Of a DNA stretch of 64,000 nucleotides, positions 54,084-63,864 are shown one piece after another. How positions within the stretch are numbered: the first letter of the stretch is position 1; the number at the start of each line of letters is the position of its first letter. The translations under genes and the position numbers were made by a program. The notes under the pieces were generated by a model. It was not told where the DNA came from, did no database searches, and worked only from the letters and a program-made list of their open reading frames with translations. The stretch is taken from positions 496,001-560,000 of the forward strand of contig JAIYBW010000002.1 of the NCBI GenBank assembly GCA_027488375.1. The letters run 5' to 3'. This DNA is from Pseudomonadota bacterium (GTDB taxonomy: Bacteria; Bdellovibrionota; Bacteriovoracia; Bacteriovoracales; Bacteriovoracaceae).

Positions 54084-55014
54084 TCGCTTCTAAACCTATC
54101 TTTTGTTCTAAGCCTTTAATCATTGTTTCGGCATTTTTATATCTCTCGTCCTCTGGGACGGTATAAAGTAGTCTAATAATAGAACAGTAAGAGACAATCG
54201 CACTGTTAAATTTTAAAGCTCCTTCATCCCGCTGGGCCCTAATAGTCAACTCTTCTATGGATTTATCGAGCTGTTCTTTAGTTTTTCGAAGATGAAACTC
54301 AGCATAAGGGTCTCCCGGAGAGATCATCAGTGCCAAATTAAATTCTGCAATAGCACGAAAATAATTACCCTCTCTAAACTCTCTTAAGCCTCGCTGATAA
54401 ATCGCATTCAATTTTTCCTTAACAGCTTTATCTTCGCTCGCCTGTCTTTTTTGCAATTGGGCGAGGTAATCACTTGAGACATCTTGATAATTTGAACCTG
54501 AATTATTTTTTGATTTTGAAGTCTGTTGAGTTGTCGACTCATCGGAAGAAAGCACTAAATAAATAGCAACCCCAGCAATTGCAATAAGTGGAATCAGACT
54601 CTTTTTACCACTTCCACTGGAATCAGTTTCTTCAGAATTATCTTTATTGGATTTATTTTTTGCTGAAACTTCAACTTTGGCAAACTTAAGAACTGTTTGA
54701 CCAATTATTATTTTATCACCTTCACTTAACTGCGCCTGCGTAACTTTCTTTTCATTAACAACAATTCCATTTTGCGAACCAAGATCGGTAGCTATCCATT
54801 GGCCACCCACACGAGTAATCTCGACATGTTCCCGGCTTGCTTTTGTATCATTTAATTTTATGTCAGTTTTATCACCACGACCGATGATGATACGATTACC
54901 AGATAAAATATAGGATTCACCCTTCGCCGTACCAGTAAGACATACGAGACGATAGTAGGTTCCTACTTCCTTCGGGGTCTCAAAATGTTTTAAAACAAGT
55001 ACGTTTTTTGCCAT
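54043..55014 (-). CDS. FHA-domain protein with transmembrane helix and TPR-like tail
   Basis: The 323-residue protein has an FHA domain (about 40-105; IIIGRGDKTDIKLNDTKASREH, DLGSQNGIVVNEK), a transmembrane helix (about 140-160) and a C-terminal TPR-like region (GLREFREGNYFRAIAEFNLAL). Same plan as the next gene but with one FHA domain; the two probably form complexes. It starts 2 bp after the FHA-PAS gene and overlaps the next start by about 41 nt. Phosphothreonine binding follows from the family. Confidence 0.88.
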   Translation of the reverse strand: MAKNVLVLKHFETPKEVGTYYRLVCLTGTAKGESYILSGNRIIIGRGDKTDIKLNDTKASREHVEITRVGGQWIATDLGSQNGIVVNEKKVTQAQLSEGDKIIIGQTVLKFAKVEVSAKNKSNKDNSEETDSSGSGKKSLIPLIAIAGVAIYLVLSSDESTTQQTSKSKNNSGSNYQDVSSDYLAQLQKRQASEDKAVKEKLNAIYQRGLREFREGNYFRAIAEFNLALMISPGDPYAEFHLRKTKEQLDKSIEELTIRAQRDEGALKFNSAIVSYCSIIRLLYTVPEDERYKNAETMIKGLEQKIGLEANETDCLKKPRTDQ

Positions 55015-55016
55015 AT

Positions 55017-56591
55017 TTAATTTTTTACAAACGTTATATAAAAACCTTTAGCAAATTTATCCTTTCCAATTAATCCTGAAACATTAACAGAAAAATCTTT
55101 TCCGCCGATTTCGTAATTTTCTTTTTGATGACATCCATCGTTGTTCGCAGATCGATCGCATAAATCAATGACGGTTGCTGCAAACCCCTGATCTCTTGCG
55201 GTATCTAATAAACTTTGACCAGCAGAGGCATTCTCTCTAATACCTAATAAATCCTCACATTCAGGATTCAAGTTCTGGATTATTTTTTCAGAATTTAAAA
55301 TGAGGATCGGTCCTTGGGCCCCTTCCATAAACTCTTTGAGGGTTCGCAAGTACGGGCCATCTTCTTCAAGGTTTTGGACTTCTCCCCCATCAACATTTTG
55401 CAATTCTTTCAAGCGTGTCAGAAGACTATTCAAAGTATTTCTTAAAGGATGAATTTCTTTAAAAAGGGCATTAGAAGTTAATTCTTTCTGTCTGCCTCTT
55501 AGGACAGCTTCAATCTGAAACTTCATCTCATCCAATGGTCGGATAGTCATATAATAGACAAATCCAAAGAAAAAGATGGCGACTAGTCCAGATGTTATAA
55601 GTGACTCGAGGTAGGCTTTCGAATTATTTGAAGCTTCTCTTGATAGAGAACTAGGTGAAAAAATAATAGTGATGATCGCAACAACAACTTCGCGACCGAG
55701 TTTTTCATCATGGGCTTTAATCGCCCTTGTAATACCAATCTGGTTATTACCTAAATCTTTGATAACTTCTTTATCTTGATTGCTCTCATTCTTATAAAAT
55801 CTTAGAGCATCCACAGAAAAGGGATCATTTACAATTGTATTTAAACTTGAAAGTGGTCGATAAATTCTGCCTTCGATGTCATACAACTTATAACTCTGAA
55901 CACCTTCCGCATCTTCTCCCTCAAGGAAATCAGTTCTTACATGATCAAGATTCTTACTTCTTAAATGGGCACTATTAAGATGATCCACTTCCGCTGCATA
56001 CTGCTTCCCACGTAACGCAATTTCTTTAATAAGAAGTGTTTTACTATCTCTAAGAACTGGCAAAATTGTTAGATAGATATTAATCGCAATAAAAATAAAG
56101 ATAAGAATACCTAACAAAGCTGACCATTCATAACGCTCATTAAAACCATAAATTAAAGGCATCACTTTGTGCTTAAAAAGCCAGAAAGGTTTCATGATGA
56201 TACTATCAGGCATTGGCTCAATTTGCTTTAACTCATCATATGAGTCCTCATCATCTTCATCATTACCTTTAAGGACTTTCTTTTTAACAATGACTTTCTT
56301 TTCTAAAACAAATACGACTTGCAAAATCACATTCGGAAGTGCAATTTTATCCCCATCTTTAAGAGTCATTTTCTTTATGATTTTGCCATTTACGATAGTT
56401 CCATTGGAGCTTCCAAGATCCTCAGCAAATGCTGTATCTTTATTCACGGTAATGCGTAAATGCTTTTTAGATACACCATCAACGGCTACTTGGTGATCAC
56501 TCTCTGGAGCACGACCTATTACATTTTCACCATCTTGGAGAATAAACTCTTTACCTCTTAATTTTCCCCCGACAGCAACAAGTTTAAACAT
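55017..56591 (-). CDS. FHA-domain membrane protein with HAMP- and PAS-like parts
   Basis: From the ATG at 56591 (GGAGG 6 nt upstream; the TTG two codons earlier is less likely) the protein has about 524 residues. An FHA domain (about 20-92; IGRAPESDHQVAVDGVSKKHL, SSNGTIVNG) is followed by two transmembrane helices (about 160 and 335) around a periplasmic region. After them comes a HAMP-like stretch (RPLDEMKFQIEAV) and a PAS-like segment near the C-terminus (GPILILNSEKIIQNLNPECEDLL). No kinase or cyclase output is seen, so it may signal to the other FHA proteins. Overlaps DUF192 by 8 nt. Confidence 0.85.
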   Translation of the reverse strand: MFKLVAVGGKLRGKEFILQDGENVIGRAPESDHQVAVDGVSKKHLRITVNKDTAFAEDLGSSNGTIVNGKIIKKMTLKDGDKIALPNVILQVVFVLEKKVIVKKKVLKGNDEDDEDSYDELKQIEPMPDSIIMKPFWLFKHKVMPLIYGFNERYEWSALLGILIFIFIAINIYLTILPVLRDSKTLLIKEIALRGKQYAAEVDHLNSAHLRSKNLDHVRTDFLEGEDAEGVQSYKLYDIEGRIYRPLSSLNTIVNDPFSVDALRFYKNESNQDKEVIKDLGNNQIGITRAIKAHDEKLGREVVVAIITIIFSPSSLSREASNNSKAYLESLITSGLVAIFFFGFVYYMTIRPLDEMKFQIEAVLRGRQKELTSNALFKEIHPLRNTLNSLLTRLKELQNVDGGEVQNLEEDGPYLRTLKEFMEGAQGPILILNSEKIIQNLNPECEDLLGIRENASAGQSLLDTARDQGFAATVIDLCDRSANNDGCHQKENYEIGGKDFSVNVSGLIGKDKFAKGFYITFVKN

Positions 56592-56928
56592 TTTCAACCT
56601 CCAGGATGTCCCCTATTTGGACATCGAAGGGAAGTTGACCGGCCGGTAATTCTAAAGTTTTAGTAGCTCTCCAATAAATCCATGTTATTCGCCAAGGTTT
56701 TAAATCACGGATGATTTTAACTACTGAATTATTTCTACTTATAAAGACGACATCTAAATTGTATTTCATAAAACAAGTGTGAATTGATCGACAGGGATCA
56801 ATCAATAGACCATCAGACCCAACAAGTTTATCCTTAAACATTAGTCCAATAAGACGATCAATAAAATTTTCTGCTATTAAAATATTATTTGAGAGCAATT
56901 TCCCTCTATGTTTTATGGCTATCTTCAC
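56584..56928 (-). CDS. DUF192 family protein
   Basis: The 114-residue protein matches DUF192: RLIGLMFKDKL, CRSIHTCFMKYNLDVVF, LKPWRITW and LELPAGQLPFDVQIGD. The family is small, often periplasmic and of unknown biochemistry. No signal peptide is visible, as in some cytoplasmic members. Its start overlaps tadC by 4 nt (ATGA) and its stop overlaps the FHA-PAS gene by 8 nt, so it is part of the tight series. DUF192 genes frequently sit beside tad and secretion genes. Confidence 0.85.
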   Translation of the reverse strand: MKIAIKHRGKLLSNNILIAENFIDRLIGLMFKDKLVGSDGLLIDPCRSIHTCFMKYNLDVVFISRNNSVVKIIRDLKPWRITWIYWRATKTLELPAGQLPFDVQIGDILEVENV

Positions 56929-58331
56929 ATGGACCCCGACATCATTTTGAGCACCATCGGAGCAAAAATCGCAACAAGTACCGCTGGTAAAATAAAGAAG
57001 ATCATTGGAATTAAGATTTTTGTTGCAGCCGTTGCACCGGCCTGCTCTGCCCTAGAAGAACGCTTGATTCTTAATTCATTTGAGAGTTGTTTTAGAATCG
57101 GGCCAATTGAAGCACCAACAGAATCGGCTGCTATGAGCGTGGCACAGAATGAATTTATCTCGATGATATTTATCCGCCAACCTAGCTGCCTCAAACCCTC
57201 TGCACGAGATGAACCGATTTTTGTTTCTTTAATTAATGTTTCAAATTCATCTACCAGTGGACTTCTTGGTGCCTTCTCAATCACCCTTTGTATAGCGGCC
57301 ATGAAATCTAATCCCGCCTCAACTGATAAGGCGAGCATGTCAATAATGAAGGGCATAGCACGCAGTATCTCATCTGATCTTTTTTTAATGAGCCCTTCAA
57401 GCCATATATTTGGATAGAGATATCCTACAAGTCCCATGACTGGAGTAATGGTAAGAGGCCAATTCTCCTCCATAATGAATCTGACTGTTAGAAAAGCAAA
57501 TGGGCCTCCTAATATCATAAAAATTTTCAGGGCCATGAATTCTTCTGGACTTATATCTTTGACGAGCCCAGCATTGGCTATTTTTTGGCGATATAGATTT
57601 CTATACTTTTGTTTGTTTTTCCCTTGAGTCATCGGGAGAAAATATCGTTTGTAGAATGGTCGAGTAATCTTAATAAATAAGGCTTCGTTTTTGACCTTGG
57701 CCTGATTCTCAGCATCTTCTAAGGCTTCCTGAGTCTTGAATTTATCTTGCTCTTCCATGAATACGCGGACGATAAGAAAGATAGCAATAAAAATTAAAAC
57801 GGCCGGGGCCCATTTTAAGAGTGTATAATTTTCTTTCCAAATCTCTCTATTTTCAGAGCTTTGATCAAAATATTTTCCAACCAAAACTCCTTTACTAAAA
57901 ACAATCCCGCATTTTCCCGATTTCCGGACAAGCTCTAAAGCACTTGTTCCCTCTTTATCTAAAAATATTCTTTCTTTGAGCCAGTTACTTAAATCAATTC
58001 CAATTGTGATAGAAGAGTTCGGGATAAATACTTTCTCACCACCGTAGGTAACTGCATCTAAATAAAGAGTACATTGGGTTTTATTATTAATAACAGAAAT
58101 GACTTTAAGTTTTCCTATCTGGCCGGCAGATGTTTTGTAGAAAAAAATATCATCTTTCAACTCTTGATTGAGCATGATGGGTTTATCGTTAAATTTCACC
58201 TGAGAAGCACTTGCGATACAGCTGGTATTAATCTGCGCAAAATCTGAAGGGCAAACCGATTGGGCACCAAGTGGCACACTTAGTAAAAAAAATCCCCAAA
58301 GGATTAATAAGCTTTTGAAATAAGACGTCAT
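56925..58331 (-). CDS. tadC: TadC-like pilus assembly membrane protein with an extra exported N-terminal domain
   Basis: From the ATG at 58331 (GGGAAAG upstream) the protein has about 468 residues. It opens with a signal peptide and a Cys-containing periplasmic domain of about 160 residues, then a transmembrane helix (about 175-195). The rest is a standard T2SSF/TadC module: helices about 270-315 and C-terminal IPMIFFILPAVLVAIF, with AGLDFMAAIQRVI and GASIGPIL. TadC proteins are inner-membrane platform parts for Tad/Flp pili and normally lack the added domain. It is the first gene of the FHA series. Confidence 0.85.
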   Translation of the reverse strand: MTSYFKSLLILWGFFLLSVPLGAQSVCPSDFAQINTSCIASASQVKFNDKPIMLNQELKDDIFFYKTSAGQIGKLKVISVINNKTQCTLYLDAVTYGGEKVFIPNSSITIGIDLSNWLKERIFLDKEGTSALELVRKSGKCGIVFSKGVLVGKYFDQSSENREIWKENYTLLKWAPAVLIFIAIFLIVRVFMEEQDKFKTQEALEDAENQAKVKNEALFIKITRPFYKRYFLPMTQGKNKQKYRNLYRQKIANAGLVKDISPEEFMALKIFMILGGPFAFLTVRFIMEENWPLTITPVMGLVGYLYPNIWLEGLIKKRSDEILRAMPFIIDMLALSVEAGLDFMAAIQRVIEKAPRSPLVDEFETLIKETKIGSSRAEGLRQLGWRINIIEINSFCATLIAADSVGASIGPILKQLSNELRIKRSSRAEQAGATAATKILIPMIFFILPAVLVAIFAPMVLKMMSGSM

Positions 58332-58424
58332 GTCTTTCCCAACCTTAAAATTGGTTTCTACTTTAAGCTTAGCAAAAAAACAGCTAAGCGTTGGTAATTT
58401 CAAGAAATGGGAAAAAAACTCCGT

Positions 58425-59498
58425 TTAAGAATGAGAAGGGCTTAGGCCATTAAGTTGGGAAAGAATCTTTTTAGATTCTTCCGTATTAAATGACTCCACT
58501 ATTTTAGGAATATAAATTGGATTATAGCTCTTAAAATGATCCTTTTTAGAACGCTCTACGCGAGTGACCTTATCTAGAATATCTTCTTTTTTTAAGTGCT
58601 TCTTTTTAACGGCCTCTCTTATGGCCCCTAAAGCTCTTTGGGCAGAAGGAAGTGTTTTATACATCAGCATATCTGCTCCTGCACCTAGGGCCATGACAGC
58701 AGCTTCTTCGATTGAAAATTTATGGGAAAGAGCTCCCATTTCCATATCATCTGTGACGACTATTTTAGTAAACTTTGTTTCTTGACGTAAAAATTGATAA
58801 GCCTTAGGACTCAGGCTCGTTGGTAATTTCTCATCAATACTATCCACAAGCAGATGGGCCATCATCATGAATTCAACACGTGATTTTGAAGCTTTGATGA
58901 AAGGAATCATTTCACGAATTCTCAATTCTTCAACCGTCGTCTTCAACAAAGGCAAATCGAAATGAGAATCTTTAACGGTTTCTCCGTGACCTGGAAAATG
59001 TTTTGCACAGGAAAGTAGTCCAGTCGTTTGTAAACCTCTTATGGCGGCACTTATGTATTTTTCCACATCTTCGGCCGATTTCCCAAAAGATCTATCTCCA
59101 ATAACCTTATTACTTTCATTTGTTAAAATATCGCAACACGGAGATAAACATAAATTTATTCCACAGGCACTTAACTCTCTGGCCATAATCTGGTGGACTT
59201 CAAAAATCAATTTGGGTGATTGCTGAGAAGATAATGCAAGCATTGAAGGGAAATGAGTGAAGTGTTTTTTAAATCTTTGGACTCTCCCTCCTTCATGATC
59301 GACCGCTATGAAAAGTGGGTACTCATCTCTTATTTTCTGAATCGAATTTACTAGTTCGGCCAATTGAGCAGGGTCTTCATAATTATGATCAAAGAGGATG
59401 ACTCCTCCAATTTTTTCATTCTCTATGAAATCCTTCTCTTGATCCGTTAATGTTGTCCCAGAAATTCCTGTAAAAATTAATTGTCCAAAATTATCCAC
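58425..59498 (-). CDS. nagZ: Beta-N-acetylhexosaminidase (glycoside hydrolase family 3)
   Basis: NagZ removes N-acetylglucosamine from anhydro-muropeptides during cell-wall recycling. The 357-residue product starts at GTG 59498 with AGAGG upstream. Family motifs: IAVDHEGGRVQRF, GDRSFGKSAEDV, the CAKHFPGHGETVKDSH loop with catalytic His, and VVTDDMEMGAL with the nucleophilic Asp. No signal peptide is seen, fitting the cytoplasmic enzyme. It follows the lipoprotein gene by 9 bp in the mreB series. Confidence 0.92.
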   Translation of the reverse strand: MDNFGQLIFTGISGTTLTDQEKDFIENEKIGGVILFDHNYEDPAQLAELVNSIQKIRDEYPLFIAVDHEGGRVQRFKKHFTHFPSMLALSSQQSPKLIFEVHQIMARELSACGINLCLSPCCDILTNESNKVIGDRSFGKSAEDVEKYISAAIRGLQTTGLLSCAKHFPGHGETVKDSHFDLPLLKTTVEELRIREMIPFIKASKSRVEFMMMAHLLVDSIDEKLPTSLSPKAYQFLRQETKFTKIVVTDDMEMGALSHKFSIEEAAVMALGAGADMLMYKTLPSAQRALGAIREAVKKKHLKKEDILDKVTRVERSKKDHFKSYNPIYIPKIVESFNTEESKKILSQLNGLSPSHS

Positions 59499-59507
59499 AT
59501 CAACCTC

Positions 59508-60281
59508 TTATTCAACTTCAGCATTTATTTCTTCTTCAGGCGGTACAATGGTAATTCCTTGAGAAATCCAAAGTATTCTCATTAAATCAAAGGATCGAGA
59601 AAAATGATAGAGAACACTTTGCCCATCAACTTCAACTGAATACTTTAAAGTCTTTTTATCAAGTTCTTCAAATTTTAAAAACCCGTTTGAAAAGGGCTTC
59701 TGGCCAACACCATTGAGTTGTTCTTGAATAAAGGGAAAATTATCCCAAACAATAATAAAGGGAAATTTTTTATTTTTTTTCTCCAAAGCCCTTTCGAGTA
59801 AAGAGTTTTGGTGAAGACAATCTGGTATCTGTGAGTAAAAACAAAAATAATTTCCTTTGGGAAAAGAATATTTCGAGACTCCACTCCACTTCGGATCTGG
59901 AGATTCTAAATCCACAACAAGGTTTTTCTCTTTCTCATTTAGTCGCATGCTTGATTGATATTTTTTACCTTCAAGCCAAACAGTAAAGTCTGAGGCAAGT
60001 GGCCTTGAAACCGGGATCCGACCTGATTTTAATTTTACTGTTCCAATCTGAGTGACAGTAATGGACTTTTCCAAGACCTTTGAATTACCGCCCTCACTCA
60101 CAGCTAACAATGTTCTAGTAATTATTTTTTTATTATCGTTTTTGATTTCGCGTGAAAAATTAAATTTCCCAGAAATATCATTGTATGAATAAATTTTTAT
60201 TCCATTTTGAATCGAGGATGTCTTTTGTTTATGAGTGCAAGAAAGCATCAAGAATAAAATGAAGAAATTAAAGAATCTCAC
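59508..60281 (-). CDS. Lipoprotein of unknown function in the mreB series
   Basis: The 257-residue product has a short lipoprotein signal (MRFFNFFILFLMLSC). The mature part is basic and strand-rich, with SGRIPVSRPLASDFTVWLEGKKY, and has a few cysteines (CFYSQIPDC). No domain recognised. The ATG overlaps the PilZ gene stop by 4 nt (ATGA), so they are coupled, and nagZ follows closely. Location between PilZ and nagZ suggests a cell-envelope function. Confidence 0.75.
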   Translation of the reverse strand: MRFFNFFILFLMLSCTHKQKTSSIQNGIKIYSYNDISGKFNFSREIKNDNKKIITRTLLAVSEGGNSKVLEKSITVTQIGTVKLKSGRIPVSRPLASDFTVWLEGKKYQSSMRLNEKEKNLVVDLESPDPKWSGVSKYSFPKGNYFCFYSQIPDCLHQNSLLERALEKKNKKFPFIIVWDNFPFIQEQLNGVGQKPFSNGFLKFEELDKKTLKYSVEVDGQSVLYHFSRSFDLMRILWISQGITIVPPEEEINAEVE

Positions 60282-61093
60282 TTGATAATTTTCTCAAAAT
60301 CTTTATTGGAATCAATTTGACGAAGGAGTTCGTTAATTTTTTTTCCAATCTGATCCCCTATATTGGTACTGAGCTTAGGGAAATGCATGCCAACTTTATA
60401 GCTTTTAACTTTTCGATCACTTCCGACATAGTCAACGACGTAGACGACTTTAGCTTCAGGTATGACGATAGTTTCATCTTTAAAAATTAAATTAACATCA
60501 TTAAAAATTGAATCTTTTTGAAAAATCTGGGTCTCAAGATGACCAACTTGTAGGCTTAAACCTGTGGTGGAAATATCTTGAGTTCTAAATTTCAATTTGT
60601 TTATCTGATCTTCACTTTCTTTTTTATCAACCAGTTTTAAAAAATTTTTAAATAACCCCGTTTGATTAGTCTTACTTTTAAAATCAAAAACAACTCCGCC
60701 CTCATAAGACTCTTTGGGGTCAAATTCAGCATAGACTTCATATATAGGATAGGTCATGAGCCTATAACTGCTTCGCTTTTCTGATTTATAAAGATCACCT
60801 GTCACTTCTAAGACAATATTGTCCAAAATATTTTTATTTAAAGTGGCCTGTGAAAAAAAATTCATTCCTCTGAGATCAAAGGAAAAAAGGACCTCGGTCT
60901 TCAAGGGAATAAACGGAATTTTTGTATTGAGTTGAACGTTGTAGCGCTCTTTATCAAAGTCTAATACGGAGAAGTTAACTCTCTCTTTTTTACCTTTTAT
61001 CCATACAGTTACTTTCCCCCCCGATTGGCCAAGCTGACTCAGTCGGCTTAACTTCTCGTGAGGGTTTAACTTACTGAAATAGGTATAAGACAT
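60278..61093 (-). CDS. PilZ-domain (cyclic-di-GMP binding) protein
   Basis: The 271-residue cytoplasmic protein has a YcgR-N-like first half and a PilZ domain (about residues 105-230). The PilZ motifs are KRSSYR (RxxxR-like) at about residue 112 and DISTTGLSLQVG (D/NxSxxG-like), the two segments that bind c-di-GMP. It is separated from the mreB stop by 1 bp and so is co-expressed, suggesting a link between c-di-GMP and cell shape or wall synthesis. Ligand binding is expected but not proven. Confidence 0.85.
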   Translation of the reverse strand: MSYTYFSKLNPHEKLSRLSQLGQSGGKVTVWIKGKKERVNFSVLDFDKERYNVQLNTKIPFIPLKTEVLFSFDLRGMNFFSQATLNKNILDNIVLEVTGDLYKSEKRSSYRLMTYPIYEVYAEFDPKESYEGGVVFDFKSKTNQTGLFKNFLKLVDKKESEDQINKLKFRTQDISTTGLSLQVGHLETQIFQKDSIFNDVNLIFKDETIVIPEAKVVYVVDYVGSDRKVKSYKVGMHFPKLSTNIGDQIGKKINELLRQIDSNKDFEKIIK

Positions 61094-61094
61094 A

Positions 61095-62144
<1,050 letters not shown>

Positions 62145-62152
62145 TCAACTCA

Positions 62153-63127
62153 TTACCATTTGTACTGTCTAATTGTGTCGCCTCTTTCAGCGATATCCGC
62201 CATGATCTCAATTCCTAATTCAATATGAAGATCAGCGTAACTTCTAAAAACTTTACTTGCAGACTTCTTTGTTTTAATTCCACCACGTTTAAGTGGTGTA
62301 TCAGAAACTAAAAGAAGGGCCCCCACACTTACTTTACTAGCAAAACCAGCAGTAAACAGGGCTGCACACTCCATATCAACTCCAATCACGCGCTCTTCAT
62401 ACAGAGTTCGCTTGAAGCTTTCATCAAACTCCCAGAATCTCAAATCTGTTGTATGGATCACACCAGTTCGATAATCCATTCCGTGTTCAACTAAAACCTG
62501 CGATGCAAATTTTTGTATCTTAAAAGTAGGTAGGGCAGGAACTTGAATCGGCATAAAATATGTCGATACACTGTCCGCTCTAATGGCCCCAATCGGTAGG
62601 ATAAAATCTCCAACCTTTAAGGAACTATGAGTCCCACCAGTCATACCTAAAAATAGTACAGCTTTTGGCTCTATTACGGCTACTAATTCCATTATAAGAA
62701 CTGCCATTGCCGAGCCAATACCAAACTCAATAATTGTGACTTTGGCCGATGGTGAGGACGCTGCAGCAAAAGCTGAGCCTTTTGTGCCCTTGGAATCTGG
62801 CAATAACTTTTGAAAACGGTCAAAATAGTAGTGAAAATTAGTCAGGATTATTTGAGGCTGAAAATCTTTGATATCATGACCGGTGTAGCGCTCAAGCATA
62901 TCAATGGCAATTCTTCTTTTGGCCACATTGGCGTAAACCCTCTTGTCTCGAATCTCTTTCAGATGAGGAGGGAGCTTAATGGTGGATTTCTTAGTTTTGC
63001 GTGTCAGACGACGGATTAATTCTTCACTCGATTCCACAGGGGGAAGAGTCGCTTTTTTGAGTTTGCCACCAGACTTTTTTTGGACATTTTTCTGAGCAGC
63101 TGAATTCTTTTTTTGAGCCTTGGCCAT
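62153..63127 (-). CDS. AMP nucleosidase / nucleoside phosphorylase-type protein
   Basis: The 324-residue product has a basic, Lys-rich N-terminal tail (about 55 residues), then a nucleoside phosphorylase fold: ILTNFHYYFDRFQ, FLGMTGGTHSSLKVGDFILP, and GVDMECAALFTAGF with the nucleoside-binding VxMExAA motif. It resembles the AMP nucleosidases found in Bacteroidetes, which cleave AMP to adenine and ribose-5-phosphate. Exact substrate not determined. No clear Shine-Dalgarno site precedes the ATG. It is divergent from hpt, another purine-salvage gene. Confidence 0.82.
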   Translation of the reverse strand: MAKAQKKNSAAQKNVQKKSGGKLKKATLPPVESSEELIRRLTRKTKKSTIKLPPHLKEIRDKRVYANVAKRRIAIDMLERYTGHDIKDFQPQIILTNFHYYFDRFQKLLPDSKGTKGSAFAAASSPSAKVTIIEFGIGSAMAVLIMELVAVIEPKAVLFLGMTGGTHSSLKVGDFILPIGAIRADSVSTYFMPIQVPALPTFKIQKFASQVLVEHGMDYRTGVIHTTDLRFWEFDESFKRTLYEERVIGVDMECAALFTAGFASKVSVGALLLVSDTPLKRGGIKTKKSASKVFRSYADLHIELGIEIMADIAERGDTIRQYKW

Positions 63128-63293
63128 ATTTTTTATTTAAATTATTTATTTGAAAAATTTACCACTTAGGATCTTTCCCTACAAGAATTTAAAGGCGGGA
63201 AACTCTTTCCCGACTTTATTTATCGGATTAGGACTTCGTCTTCACAGCAGGGCCCTAAAGAGTTAAGATCAATTTTCTTAAAAGGAAGTTTCC

Positions 63294-63860
63294 ATGAGTG
63301 ATGAAAAAAATAAGTTCCCTTCAAGTTTTGTCTCAAGCCAGTTCGTCAAATATATCGACTCGAAAGAGATCAAGGGAATCGTTGAAACTCTCGGCAATAC
63401 TCTTTCACAAAAATATCAAGGTCAGGATCTTGTCCTTATTGGTGTTCTCAAGGGAAGCATGGTCTTCTTAGCAGACCTCGTCAGAGAAATTAAAGGTGTA
63501 AAAGTCTACGTTGATTTCGTTAAGCTCCAAGCTGTTGGCCGTGGAAAAGAAAATCATGGCACCATTTGTATCAGCAAAGACTATACAACAAACCTTATGG
63601 ATAGAAATGTTGTGATCGTCGAAGAAATTGTCGATACAGGAAGAGCACTCAGCTTTCTCAAAAAAAGAATTCTCCTTAGTTCTCCTCGTAGCCTTGAGGT
63701 CGTCACACTTTTTGATAAGCCTTATAAGAGAGCCGTTAATATTCAACCTGACTTAACTGGTAAAAAGATTGAAGACCAGTTCATCGTTGGCTATGGCCTT
63801 GATTTAGAAGATTATGGCCGAAATTTTGAACAACTTTATTATTTACGTTATCCAAATTAG
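63294..63860 (+). CDS. hpt: Hypoxanthine phosphoribosyltransferase
   Basis: The enzyme makes IMP/GMP from purine bases and PRPP. The 188-residue product shows the family motifs: GVLKGSMVFLADL, and VVIVEEIVDTGRAL, the PRPP-binding loop, followed by the DDQ-like FIVGYGLDLEDYGR segment. Length is normal. AAGGAAG precedes the ATG. It faces away from the AMP nucleosidase-like gene and meets a convergent partial gene 4 bp beyond its stop. Confidence 0.95.
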   Translation: MSDEKNKFPSSFVSSQFVKYIDSKEIKGIVETLGNTLSQKYQGQDLVLIGVLKGSMVFLADLVREIKGVKVYVDFVKLQAVGRGKENHGTICISKDYTTNLMDRNVVIVEEIVDTGRALSFLKKRILLSSPRSLEVVTLFDKPYKRAVNIQPDLTGKKIEDQFIVGYGLDLEDYGRNFEQLYYLRYPN

Positions 63861-63864
63861 TAAA

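Noticed and set aside
63200-63228. TCCGATAA upstream of the AMP nucleosidase-like gene as a sigma28 site
   Set aside because: The -35 region matches only two or three of eight positions and the site is about 100 bp from the start codon.
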